Source: Chrysemys picta bellii
Lineage: Eukaryota > Chordata > Testudines > Emydidae
Reading direction: 5' to 3'
Length of the DNA stretch: 64,000 nt
NCBI RefSeq assembly: GCF_011386835.1
Contig: NC_088794.1
Coordinates: 88,644,009 to 88,708,008 of the forward strand
Below are positions 47,629 through 58,762 of this stretch, piece after piece; the stretch's first letter is position 1; every line of letters begins with the position of its first letter. A program made the position numbers and the translations under genes. The notes beneath the pieces are model-generated. The model saw only the letters and a program-made list of their open reading frames with translations. It was not told the DNA's origin and made no database searches.

Positions 47629-48284
47629 GTGAGCCATTTTCCTTTCAGAACTGGAGCGACAAGGCAGCCAGCTGTGCTGAGTTAAAACAAAATCAGCAAC
47701 ATGGCATTGAAGGTTTGAGCTGCTCAGCTTACAGGCAAAAAGATAGGCACATCTAGCAGCCAGCCCTGCAAATGCCCTTCATTCTTGTTTTGTTTTGTGA
47801 TGGCGCTTAAGGGAAGGAAGGGGCACAGCCAGTGGGATTCACCACAGGAAATTATGTAGGTCTAACATGCTGTGTAGGGGCATACGTGCCCCTTGGCTAC
47901 AATTACAGCTCCTGGGCCAAACCATCGGGATGTGTGTGCATGTGCGCATGCCTTTCTCCCAGTCAGCCCGGTCTTTGATGCCACATGCAAAACTCATTTG
48001 CACCAGATTAGCACTGGGTGGTTGCATTTGGTTGTTAGCACCTTAATATTACTGTTATATCTTCTATGTGCATTACAAACTTTAATTAATGCAAGCCTGT
48101 AACGTTGCTGGTCCACAGTGCTAAAGCAACCGGCTTCCCTAGTTTAATGGAAGCTTTTCCCTGCTCCCCAGTAGTTTGCTGTGGAATAATATACAATAAT
48201 AGTAAATGTATTCCTTAATTTTATTACCTTCTTCCACTAAGATTAATGTGAAAAATCAGTATTAGAGCTCTCTGGCTTTAGAAT

Positions 48285-48760
48285 GTTTCAAAGAGTTCCA
48301 CAGGATGACTGTGTGTTGTGTGAAGAAATACTTCCTTATGTTTTGTTTTAAACCTGCTGCCTATTAATTTCATTGGGTGACCCCTAGTTCTTGTGTTATG
48401 AGAAGGAATAAATAACACTTCATTATTTATTTTCTCCACGCCAGTCATGATTTTACCGCTATCATATCTCTCCCTTAATCGTCTCTTTTTCCAAGCTGAA
48501 AAGTCCCACTCATATTAATCTCTTATGGAAGCTGTTCCATACCCCTGATCATTTTTGTTGCCCTTTTCTGAACCTTTTCCAATTCCAATGTATCTTGTCC
48601 AGATATGAACACAGTATTCAAGATGTGGGTGTACCATGGACTTACATAGAGGCAATATGATATTTTCTGATGTATCTATCCCTTTCCTAATGGTTCCTAG
48701 CACTCTGTTAGCATGTACAAGTAGGATGGGGGAGTCTTTTTTGGGGGAAAGGAATGGAGG
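48285..48760 (-). repeat. CR1 LINE fragment with remnant RT frame
   Basis: The plus strand reads AAGAGTTCCACAGGATGACTG, GAAGAAATACTTCCTTATG, TGACCCCTAGTTCTTGTGTT and GAATAAATAACACTTC. This is the reverse complement of the CR1 C-terminal reverse transcriptase and 3' region. On the minus strand a short frame reads KSMVHPHLEYCVHIW, matching the CR1 motif LVRPHLEYCVQFW found intact at 61950-62384. Confidence 0.85.
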
Positions 48761-49993
48761 CACAATACTGAGCATTTGAGAGTGACACAGAGGATATTAT
48801 AGAGCGGGGGGATCCTGGGACACAGAATCTTCCTTTGATGTTTCTTCTCTCTTCTGTGTGGTTAAAGAGATGGCATTAAACAACCAATTAAAGAAGCAAA
48901 GAGTCTGTGAAGGATTGAAGGGCAGGTTGGCTCTGCCTCTCTCCTTTGTAGTCTTCCCACTTTAAAAATAGCCGGTAGCTTCCCACCCCACTCCACCTTT
49001 CCCTGCCACTGTGTCTGCACTTGAGCCGGAAAGTGTCAATCCCAGCTTGCGGAGACATACCCACACTAGGTCTGATTGAGCTAGCCCACTAAAATTAGAA
49101 GCGTAGCCTCCATGGCACCAGGAGCGTGCCACTCTGAGTACATACCTATGGGCTCAGACGGGATCGTACTCAAGGCTGCTAGCCTCTCACGCACTTGTGG
49201 TAGAAAGATCGCTTGGGGCTGAGGAGTGGAGTTGTCTGCCCGCCATATTAGAGCTTCAGTATCAATTTACCCGGAGTTTTCCCACTTGTCTTGTTAAAGA
49301 TAAGCAGGTTTAAATGAATGTCACTATCAGCAGTCTGGCTCTGCAATACCAAGTTCGAATGCAAAGGGCTTTCTCTAGCATCTCCTTGTTCATGTGCAAA
49401 TTCTGCCTGGCCTAAGAGGAGGAGTAGACAATCTCTGTAAAAGCAGTTACCTGTTTAAGATCAGGAGGGGAAATAAAACCTTTGAGAGTTACTGAAGTTT
49501 AGCCTTCAGTTTGTTTTCAACCATATTCAAACAGTACAGTTGCAATAACACAGACTCGCAGAGAAACTTTTGAAATACCCACAGAAGGTCAAACTGCCAT
49601 GGGAAAGCAGGCTTGGCTTCTGTGTTCTTGCTCATCAGACTCGCATGCAATGGTGGAGGCATTGCTTTGGGGTGCACAAGGTGCCTTACTATATTATAGA
49701 ATGAACAGTGCCTTGGTGGGTCTGAAAAGCTATTCTATTGTGTGATTTCCACTAGTGATAGTTCAGGGGTAAGCAGGTGTATGACAATGCTTTAAATTCA
49801 TGTGTTTGATGGCGGGAGGAATAGGAAGGGTGCTTGCTTCTGTAGGACACCCAAAATATTCAGAGGAAAAAAGATAGCACTTCAGAGAGCCAAACCCACT
49901 GCAGTTTAATTGTGGTTTCAAGCAGTACTGAGCAATCCCCTCTAGAGGCCTCTGCAGGAGGTGTCAGCCAGTTGGTGACACCCAGATCTGTAT

Positions 49994-50084
49994 TAAAAAC
50001 AACAAGGGGTCTGGTGGCACCTTAAAGACTAACCGATTTATTTGGGCATAAGCTTTTGTGGGTAAAAAAACACTTCTTCAGATG
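49994..50084 (-). repeat. Turtle-type retroposon fragment with 11-bp TSD
   Basis: Flanked by perfect CAGATCTGTAT repeats at 49983-49993 and 50085-50095. It carries the AAAAACAACAAGGGGTCTGG, GGCACCTTAAAGACTAACC and ATTTGGGCATAAGCTTTTGTG words of the family seen at 2249-2405. It lacks the GATACAGACTAACACGG tail, so this copy holds only the internal part. Confidence 0.8.
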
Positions 50085-51522
50085 CAGATCTGTATGTGTG
50101 TCTAAGCTAAAAGAAGGAGAAACTCATAGAGATCCTGAATTTGTATTGCCAGGATCCTGAGCAGGGTCCCAGTTAGCTATGGAAGAATCTACCTTTTGAC
50201 AACAGAGCTCAGCCTTTTTTTCTTCTACACCCTGACCCACAGGCAATGAAATAAGTTAGCTGGAACTTCTCTGACCTTGCTAGGACAGGTGGCTGGCATG
50301 AAACTGGCGTTCTGAGGGGCTTTAAATAACTTAACACATTTATTCAGTTCCTCTTATTAATGATTTAAATAATCCAGCAGGTTTGTATTGTGGGTTCTAA
50401 TTTAAACTCCACTGTCTCCCTGACTCTCTCTCTTTCTCCATTCTCTTCCGCTTTCTACTGCTTGTGCCTCTGACTCCACAGTTCTCCTGTGGCTCCCTCC
50501 CTCCATCTTTCTAAGTGTCCCCTTGTCCTTCTTCTGCACAGTCAGGACCAGATTTTCAAATGCTGGCATCCATTTGTGTGTGTGCAAATAATCAAAGCAT
50601 ACAGTTTTTTGCACCTCCAGTTTAAATCACATAGACGTCAAAGTCCCTGAATTGTGCTCGTCTGTCTCCAGCCCAGCATGGAAATGGGAAGCTCACTTGC
50701 TGATTCTGGCGGGAAATAGTTGTGCTGGTTTTCCTCAGATTTCGAGACTGTGACCAAAATTATCAAATATGGGTGCCTAAAAGCCACATGTAGACACCTA
50801 TATGGAAATGGGCTCACTTTCAGGCGTGCTGTGCTCCTGCAGGTCCCACTGAATTCCCACTGAGAGTTGCAATGCTCAGTAGCTTTGAAAATCAGGCCAC
50901 TTCTCTCTAGGTGCCTGGGTATAGATATGGGTATCCAAGTGTGAACATTTTGGCCTAACTTTGTAGACACCAGACATTCAGATAAGTTTGGGCCATCCAG
51001 TCAATCTGAGCACCTTATAAAACTGTCCAGTCCTCTTAGTGGCCTTTAGAGAAACCTGAGTGTTTTTCTTCTGTCCTGTTTTCCCGTAGTAGGAAGAAGT
51101 CTCAGGAACCTCATACCACTAAATATCTTTCAGTTCTTATTCCTCTCGCCCCTACTCAGGAGCGGGCAGAGAAGTTTAATTCTGGGATTTGGGGCTTCTT
51201 ACCCAAACTGAACCTTTGGATTTCATGAGAGTCCCACATCACAATCTAAGATCTTAAATTGGATTAAAATGTAGATATTAAAAGTCTAACTCTAAGAGAT
51301 GATGCAGGCCAGGACTGAGATGCACTGGTGGAGATAGGTGTGTGTAAGTATAAGGAAGCTTTGCACAAAGCCTGCCTATATTACTGCACCCAGCTGCAGT
51401 CAGCAATAGTCCTTCATTGTCATTAGCAGAGCAATCATTGCTTTTTCCTAAAATTATCTCCAAAATTCAGAAGAATCAAAAACTTATCAGTGATGAGTAA
51501 ATAATGTTCTTGGATTTTGCAG

Positions 51523-51573
51523 GTAGTGCTAGCAGTTTCCCCCATGGAAAAAGACAAGGCATTAACCCTTTCA
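51523..51573 (+). CDS. SMOC1: SMOC1 cassette exon in C-terminal tail (51 nt, probably alternative)
   Basis: Acceptor ...TTGGATTTTGCAG, donor GTAAGT (a strong consensus), phase 1 in and out. Its 17 codons can therefore be included or skipped without shifting the frame. It encodes GSASSFPHGKRQGINPF followed by a split Ile codon. My memory of mouse SMOC1 is that its longer C-terminus has a SFPQGKRAGTNPFIGRLV-type tail at this place, while the common human form ends directly in VGRLV. The exon is thus best read as the alternatively used penultimate exon. It adds a small basic segment between the EF-hand domain and the C-terminal IGRLV. Inclusion in this species would need RNA evidence. Confidence 0.85.
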
Positions 51574-51759
51574 GTAAGTATTTATCTCTTATTTTTGTTT
51601 CCTTTTTCTTCTGTAGCACTCGCATACCCCAAAATTCATGGGTCCCTCCCCGTTTTCTTGCCTGACATCTGTCCAATGAGCTGACCTTGCAGTACACTAC
51701 TTCCCAGTACAGACTGAGAGTAGCTAAGGCATGGAATTTGGAATCCGGGGACTGAGAGT

Positions 51760-52165
51760 TTCATTCCCCACCCTTCCTGCTACTCCAGGGCTCTGGGGGC
51801 TATTTAAAGGGCCCAGGACTTCCCTGCTTCTACCGCCCCGACCCTTTAAATAACCCCCGGAGCCCTGGGGTAGCAGCGGCAGGGCTCTGGCAACTATTTA
51901 AAGGGCCCAGGGCAGTAGAGGCAGCGGGAGCCCTGGCCCTTTAAATAGCCCCCAGGGCCCCGCTGCTCCTACCCCAGGGCTCCGGCAGTGGGGCTGTGGC
52001 GGCAATTTAAAGGGCCTGGGGCTCCAGCTGCTGCTGGGAGCCCCAGGCCCTTTAAATTGCCGCCTGGGGAAGCCGGGCCACCCCGGTACGACGCACCGGC
52101 TCTTGCCAGTACACCGTACCGGGGTTTACCGGCTTACTTTCACCTCCGGAGAGAACAAACAACTC
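51760..52165. repeat. GC-rich array of inverted TTTAAA modules
   Basis: Six related modules, built on (G)GGGCY-ATTTAAAGGGCCCAGG-like words or their reverse complement (CCCTTTAAATAGCCCCCAGG-like), alternate in orientation through the array. They are separated by CTGCTCCTACC/GGTAGCAGCGGC spacers. The array ends with a CCGGTACGACGCACCGG/CCGTACCGGGG segment that is itself partly inverted. The strong self-complementarity implies stable RNA structure. The array begins less than 200 nt after the cassette exon's donor. Confidence 0.75.
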
Positions 52166-52194
52166 GACATAAACGGTGACAAAAAAGGGCTAAC

Positions 52195-52620
52195 GTGAGC
52201 CTTACATGTATAAACAGGGGAGTAGTGATTAGGGGTATGGAGGTGATTTTACCTTTGTTTGCAGCATTGGTGAGACCAAGACTGAAATACTGCACAACAT
52301 TTAAAAAAGAATGGTGGAAAAAATTGAGAGGTTGTAGAAAAGAGCCACAAAAATTATTTGAGGGCTGGAGAAAATACATTCCAATGAGAGACTTAGAGCT
52401 CTCTCTGTTTAGTTTTGCAAAAAGATTCAGAGGTGACTTGATTAGTGTACAAGTACTTTCACGGGGCAAAAATGCTGAGTACTAAAGGGCTCTTTAATCA
52501 AGTGGGGAAAAGCATAACAAGAACCAATGGCTGGAAGCTGAAGCCAGAAAAACTCAAAAATTAACTATTTTATTTTAGAATAGAACCCGTATTTGACAAA
52601 GCATTAGACAAGTCAAAATT
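52195..52620 (+). repeat. Old CR1 LINE fragment
   Basis: It reads ALVRPRLKYCTTF in the frame starting about 52195, then a diverged stretch with LELSLFSFAKRFRGDLISVQ, then CAAGAACCAATGGCTGGAAG and TTAACTATTTTATTTTAG. These match the C-terminal reverse transcriptase order of CR1 (LVRP.LEYC, LGLFSL.KRRLRGDLI). It is interrupted by stops and much more diverged than the copy at 61937. Confidence 0.75.
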
Positions 52621-54010
52621 TCAGACCAGGGCAGTTTTCTAATGAACTATAGCTCAGATTAATTATCAAATGGATTTAGTTCAGACTTCACAGGAACATT
52701 CCCCTTTGCCTTCAGGTAAAAATGGCAATTTTCAGTCCTCCCTGAGCTCCCTGTTGCATATGTGGAACGTGGCCATTAAGCCACCATTATAGGAGAGTGA
52801 AACTCCTCTCCATGACCGGCTAGCTCTGCCAGCCAGTACAGAACGGGGCAGAGCCATAGTTCTGCCTTCTTCCTGCTATAAACCCTTTCTGTATCCATGC
52901 AAGGGCCAGCCACAACCGGGCACAGTGGGCTAGCAAGGGCCAGTAATGTGAACACCATCTGTATGCCAGTCTTGGCTAACAGGACAAGAGAAGCCATAAG
53001 AGGAGATGTACTGCAGGGCAAAATGTGTAACTCCATTAAAGTACAAGGATACATTGTCTCTCGCTCATTTCCAGTTAAGTGAAGGCCAGTGCATTAGTGA
53101 AACTTGCAGCTTTGCTTCCAGTAGATCTCGGCCTTGCTTTGTGCTACTCTGTGTGGGATTTCTAATCTCAGAAGGGTTACTACTAGAACCATGTGGCAGC
53201 AGTTTGTAGCCTCAGGCCTTTCATAACAGCAACGGATGCAAACCTCAATACAACCAGCTAAGCAACCCCATTGCTCCCTCACTGCTGTGGCTCCCCCAGA
53301 TCTTAAGAGCTCTGGGGCTTTTCAAGTATTGAATCCCTCAGCTTCCAGTGAATCCACACTCCAAGTTTGCTGGGTTTCCTAAAACCCCAGCATTAGCTTT
53401 GGAGCCGGGGCTTTAGCAGCACAGTGGGCTTTGGAGGATGTTGTCTAGGAATGCCACTACAGGGGGTTAGCAGAGAGGTTTCTGCTGCTGGAGGGTTGGG
53501 GAAAGGCTACTTTGACTAGTGATTGAATTCTTCGCAGACCTGCCTGCTTGATGGGGAAGGAACCCAGCTGGCCACCTTTGAGATGATTCACGCTGGTAGT
53601 GCAGTGAGACCTCCATCCGACTCTCACTAGAATCAGTAGGAGTTCTGCTCTTCAGTGGGGACAAGATTGGGCCTTAGGTAGAAGAGAGGGCGTGGGGGTT
53701 TTGCCCAGACCATTCACCCATTCCCCAGGAGGGAATGAGCAGCCATGGTTTGTGTTTAAAAATACACCCATGCCTAAGGCTGTATGTGTGACTCATCCAA
53801 TGCTGCCTCTTCCACAAGGCTATTGCTCGTTAAGTCCTAGTTCTTGTCAGCTTTGCCGCTTACTCTGAACTAGTTGCCCTCCAGAAGCCTTTTCTGTCAT
53901 GGAGAGGCTGTACAGCACGCTTACACTGGCTGGCTGCAATTCTGGTTTTAATTTTGGTTTTCCTCTCTCACCTCCCCCCACCAATATTCTGCCTGACTCA
54001 CCGCCTTCAG

Positions 54011-54027
54011 TAGGACGCCTGGTCTAG
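54011..54027 (+). CDS. SMOC1: SMOC1 terminal coding piece with stop (IGRLV)
   Basis: The acceptor AG is at 54009-54010. With the cassette exon the first two bases complete ATA (Ile) and the tail reads IGRLV followed by TAG at 54025-54027. Joined directly to 47628 they complete GTA (Val), giving ...KEGVGRLV. The GRLV ending is the conserved C-terminus of mammalian SMOC1 as I recall it, and both splice forms stay in frame. This confirms the exon chain and fixes the gene's coding 3' boundary. The 3' UTR follows without interruption. Confidence 0.93.
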
Positions 54028-55718
54028 GAGCAGATATGAATAGAAGACAGGAGGCCACCCGAAGGATGGACAGACTGACACCCTGCTGCCATGTGGCATT
54101 GGCAACATCCAGCGTAGCAGAAGTGGCACCCAGAACATTTGCACTTTTTTTAATGATTGGTTTGTTTGTTTGTTTTTGTTTAATGCCATTATCTAATACT
54201 TTGGGGGAGGGGGAATGAGAGCATGACAAAAAAAAAAAAACTTTGGACAGCTACTGACAACTTAAGTTTCTGAGTTCACAGGGACTCGAGAAGAAAGAGA
54301 TTTTTATATACTGTATATAAATATATATGTAAATTGTACAGTTGTCTTGTACAGGGGTTGGAGTCACTGTTTGGTCCCTCCCCTCAATTTCATAGGCTGT
54401 TAGGGTTAAAGGGACACCTTGACTTCTGGAATCCAGTAATGCAGTGATGTCTGCAACCGATCCATCCTCTGGCCACAAATTGCTCTCTCTCTCTCTCTCT
54501 AGCACCTCCGTGTGCATAAAAGCAAGTGTATTGCCACAGCTTGTGCTCACAGATGTGCACTGGGGGTCCCAGTCATGCAGTAGGCCAGCTGTTTCTTGGG
54601 AGTTACTGAATACATCCATCTGCTACTGGAGTTGATGGGCCCACTGCAGTGTGCGGGACTGGGCCTTTGGGAGAGCAGCGCTCCTTTCCATCAACGAACT
54701 GCAGATAAATGAGCAGGAACGGGTGCGAAGTTCAAACCTGAACCATGGGAGGCACAAAGATAGCTCCAGCGGCAGCTGCAGATTGGGTAGTGGTGAACAA
54801 CAAACCTGTTGCCATCCAGACAAGGAAAACATGTAGAGCAGATGCCATATCTTGGACATCTAGTGGCACCAAGGGCACAAGGAGGAGTGCCAACAGTAGG
54901 GAAACTCGGTATAGGCCCCAGTAGTGCCAGTGGAGTACAGGGAAGGCACAGAAGTCCTGCATCTTCACGTATTCACAAAGTGATCATAGAAATACCCTCT
55001 ATTCATATGTAAGAAGAATACAAAGGAGAAAGCATGATGTAGCTCTGCTATGCTCCTGAAGCCCCCTGCAGTCTGCTTAGTGCTACAGGGGAGAGATGAG
55101 AGCACATATGTCAATAGCGAAAGATACAGCAGGAGGCCTGTCTCTAGGAGTCTAGTTTCATCTCTGTCGTTTTAGCCCAGGCTCATTAGGAAGGCACTGT
55201 TCACTACAACCTGAACAATAGCTGCTCGTACCACGGGTTCCTGTGCTTGCTGTGTGGGACTATCTTCCGATGCAGTAGTGTGAACTCTCACAGTTCCCAC
55301 CTCCCAGGAATCTCTATGTTCTGATGTCTCTAGCGTCAGCCATAATGACACCCTCTTAAAGCCATGGCTCAGCTTGAACAGGCTGCTGCGTTCAGAGATC
55401 ACAGCGACCGTTTTAGCTGGTGGTGCCTTGGCCAAAGTTAGTGTCTTGTTCGTCTCAGTTAGACACACTTGTAAAATCTGTGGAGGGACAGAATCAGCCA
55501 GGTCTGTGCATTAGACTGTGGGGTGCATGGAGCATGATGGGAAGCAGCAGTGCATTCCTGCTTTGTGCAGCTCTAGCCTGTTTGACCATGTGCACGTTCT
55601 GGGGAGGGCATTATTTACAACAGCCTCTCAGATGTCAGACACGTCACGCTCTCCTGCCACTCCGATTTGGACTGCAACCTTTGTACTCCGCTTTCGTACA
55701 CGCATTCTCTGTCTAAAC

Positions 55719-55823
55719 TAGGGCTGCCAACCCTCCAGGATTGTCCTGGAGTCTCCAGGAATTAAAGATTGATATGTGATGAAACCTCCAGGAATTCATC
55801 CAACTGAAACTGGCAACTCCCTA
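55719..55823. mobile_element. MITE-like repeat (GGCTGCCAACCCTCCAGG family)
   Basis: Ends TAGGGCTGCCAACC and CTGGCAACTCCCTA are imperfect inverted repeats. The interior is CTGGAGTCTCCAGGAATTAAAG and AAACCTCCAGGAATTCATCC, a recurring turtle sequence. No TSD could be read. Confidence 0.65.
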
Positions 55824-58006
55824 CTACCTGCTGTCTGCATTCTGCTGCAGTAGGGGGAGCAGCTCTCTGGTGACATTGTTATCCATGTACTTTGGCTGTT
55901 TTGCTCGCAACGGGGCTGCTGTGTTATTGCATGTAATGTGCTGAATGGGATTCTCTCTCTCTCTCACTTGTACACAGGCAATGTGTAAGCTACTCTCAGG
56001 CTAATGAGAAATGGTAGACAGGCACCAATCTGTACAGTGTTCGTGTGATCTGGGTTTGAAACTAATCCTTATTTGGACGGTGGCAAAGCTATACGTGCAA
56101 TACCATGGAAGTGTCCTGAAATGGCTACTGCTGCTAGTGCCAGGCATCGTGCCATGCTGCTGTAGGGTGACCCCAGAACATTGCTTCACAGCAGCATTGC
56201 AGCGTGGCAGAGAGGCCTTGCAGCATGCTGGGCTGCGTGGCTTTGTGACATGGTGTTGTGACGTAGCACACTCACAGGGTGCTGCTGTTACATCGCTTGG
56301 TGACAGCAGTGTGTGTGCTGAACGTGCATCACAACACAGCAAGCTCACACCACACTGTTCACTAATTAAATATTCAGAGGGGGCAGGGCTCGATTGCAAA
56401 AATAAATTGCTCATTGGATTCCAGAGCTTGGGACCTTCTGGATGAGAGCAGGATTGAAGCTGGGTTAAAGTGTTTGGTCTGGATTAAAAAAATCACCAAC
56501 AAACTCATGACAAGTGTCTCCCTGAAGCACAAATCTCACAAACCCACCCTAAAGAAGAACGGTTGTCTTTAGTGAACAGCAGCACCCGCTGCTGGCTTCT
56601 CATTGTAAATTACATACATTGTATGTGCTCTTCTGGCTTTTCCTTTTTATACTTTGGGGCAGGGGGTATGTGTACGTTGAAACGATTTGGTTTAGTGTAG
56701 AATGAGAAATGTCAGTTTCCTCCTCTAATCCTGTTGTAGGAGAGAAGAATGAACCCAACTTTGTGTAAACTCCTTTTCTTTGTATACTAGTTTTAGGAAT
56801 GCTAAGCACTGGTTGCTGTTTTCACTTAGTCACAGGCAGCTCGAGCAGAAGGTTGGATGCCAGAGTGGGCTGTCTCGTATGGTCTCTGAGAGCAGCAAAT
56901 CTTCAGCAGCAGAAGTGGGCTGGTAGAGGTGGTCTCTGCCTGTTTGCTCAGGGCAGTAAAACCCCCTAAATCCAGCCTTGGGTGCTGACACTTTAAGACT
57001 CATTGCATCTTTTCTGATGGAAACTTTGTCAGTGAGCTCACATTGCCTATTGCCAAGTAAACCCTTCTGCAACCTTTGTCCTGCTGTCAGCCCTGCCTCC
57101 CTTCTCTCTAAAGGATGCTTAAGAAACATACCACGCCTACTGTCTGCAAGTTAATAGTCTGGGCATCTCTTCAAGGAAGCCAAGCTATTATCTACTTGTA
57201 GGGCTAGCCTCAGAACCTGTGGGGTCCTAGGTGAAATCTGCCAGGGGGTTGCCTTCTGGCCTGGTTCTGCTGATGGAATGGGAATCGAGCAGTACACTGC
57301 CTCCCCTTCCATTCCCGCTGGAGAATGAGTTGCTGGGTTTACATAGGGTCCCGAGCAGTTTCTCTCATGCCTTGTGCCTCACATTACTGTTTGTGCATGA
57401 GACTGAGTGATTCTGTGCAGCTGGACCATAATTACAGCATAAATGTAGTCTAGCTTTTTGTGTGTTGGACAGTCACACAGACTGTCCTGGCCCTGTGGCA
57501 TAAATCAGTCATTCAGTTGTCCATATCAAAATGGCAGTGGCTGCAGCTCTCTGACAGTTCTCCCAGAACTGAAACTAGAAATGTTAGCAGCAAATCCTCC
57601 TGCAGCAGCGCTACAGTTCCTACCAGAAAACTGAGTGCCACCCCAACTGTTGGGAGGTAGAGCCGAGCACATCCTTCCCCAGCAGTAGCAAGCCAAATGC
57701 TGTTCTCATTGACACCACTGAAGTCCATCGGTCACACCGGTGTACACGAAAGCAGAACTTTGTGCATGTCTCACCCACCCTTGTGAATCCTTCTGAATAT
57801 GTTCATGGCTTCTCTGAGTGAGTGCTGAAAACAGCCAGGACAAAGGAGAAGAGGCCAAGGGCCCTACAGAGTAAGTCTACATCCAGCACTGGTCCTGTTG
57901 GAGGGGGAGATCACCAGTGAAGTCAATTTGGTATTGTCTCCCGCAGCAGTTCTGTTGACAGCATTGTTCATTAGACTGAAAGACAGCTGGTTGGTTTTGG
58001 TTTTGT

Positions 58007-58012
58007 AATAAA
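58007..58012 (+). terminator. SMOC1: Candidate poly(A) signal AATAAA for SMOC1
   Basis: Canonical hexamer followed within 15-35 nt by ATGTTGCTTTGGAGTCTTGTGG, a GT-rich downstream element. Alternative hexamers are at 56401, 58622 and 58752. Which are used cannot be decided without 3' end reads. Confidence 0.45.
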
Positions 58013-58196
58013 ATAGATAAATGTTGCTTTGGAGTCTTGTGGAGCTTTAATTTCTAGAGTTCATCCCCTTCCTCTGCATCTCACCCTGACAGTTGCCTAA
58101 GCAGAGCCCTGGGAAATGGGCAGTTTCTGTTCACAGTGGTCCATGCTATTCCTTAGTTAAGTCTGGTCAACATGGGGTGAGCCCCACACGTCACTT

Positions 58197-58354
58197 CAGG
58201 GCTGCCCAGAGGATCCAGGGGGCCTGAGACAAAGCAATTTTGGGGGCCCCTTCCATAAAAAAAGTTGCAATACTATAGAATACTATATTCGTGTGGGGGC
58301 CCCTGTGGGGTCTGGGGCAAATTGCCCCACTTGCCCCCCTTCTGGGCGGCCCTG
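58197..58354. mobile_element. hAT-like MITE (AGGGCTGCCCAGA family) near the SMOC1 3' end
   Basis: Ends CAGGGCTGCCCAGAGG and CTTCTGGGCGGCCCTG are flanked by CGTCACTT (58189-58196) and TGTCACTT (58355-58362), 7 of 8 identical. The interior contains GGGGGCCCCTTCC and GGGGGCCCCTGTGGGG. It lies just after the candidate poly(A) site at 58007, so it would be in the UTR only if a distal site is used. Confidence 0.82.
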
Positions 58355-58762
58355 TGTCACTTTCACACCCAAGAGCTCAAAGTGAAACTTGGACAAAAGC
58401 AGCCCCTTGAATCAGCCCAGGATCACTCAAAGGCAGTGAAGCCTCAACAAGGAAGCTGGGTTGAGCTTTGCTGTGTTTCACCCAGAGGTGGTGGCATTTC
58501 AGCTGTACTGGCTGTGTGGTTTGTAAAATCTCTGTACAACTTTTCATGTGTGATGTACCCGAACACTTGGATGTTAATATCTAAACTGTATTCTTAATTA
58601 GCAATAACCCAAATTTAGGTGAATAAATTTATGTACTATATGTACCATATGACTTTTAAAAAACAACTTTGTGGACAATCCAAGCACAATACCCAGATGT
58701 ACAGACACACTTTTTTCAACCTGTGTATTATATAATTTTAACATTAGCTTTAATAAAATACT

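Larger units (their letters stand above)
47629..51522 (+). other. SMOC1: SMOC1 intron, 3.9 kb, before the cassette exon
   Basis: The donor is at 47629 and the acceptor AG at 51521-51522. It contains a reverse-oriented CR1 fragment (48285-48760), a degenerate MITE-like stretch (about 49010-49230) and a retroposon with 11-bp TSD (49994-50084). The remainder is unassigned. Confidence 0.8.
51574..54010 (+). other. SMOC1: SMOC1 last intron, 2.4 kb
   Basis: The donor is at 51574 and the acceptor AG at 54009-54010 (polypyrimidine-poor CTGACTCACCGCCTTCAG). It starts with about 180 bp of unassigned sequence, then a GC-rich inverted-module array (51760-52165) and an old CR1 fragment (about 52195-52620). 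The rest is unassigned. Confidence 0.8.
54028..58762 (+). other. SMOC1: SMOC1 3' UTR (provisional extent)
   Basis: The UTR begins after the TAG. The first 350 bp include GACAGCTACTGACAACTT and a TATATACTGTATATAAATATATATGTAAATTG block, which I recall being very similar in mammalian SMOC1 mRNA. The downstream end is uncertain. AATAAA hexamers occur at 56401-56406, 58007-58012 (followed by a GT-rich stretch, the best site by context), 58622-58627 and 58752-58757. Two MITEs, 55719-55823 and 58197-58354, lie in this interval. Short frames here, such as 56011-56445, are not supported as genes. Confidence 0.55.

Noticed and set aside
47349..47756. 135-codon frame extending past the EF-hand exon on both sides
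   Set aside because: Only 47381-47628 is conserved. The extra residues at both ends are intronic and a good acceptor and donor bound the conserved part.
56001..56445. Overlapping frames of 137 and 144 codons on opposite strands in the SMOC1 3' UTR region
   Set aside because: No recognisable domain, opposite-strand frames of the same length suggest composition effects, and the position is inside the probable UTR.
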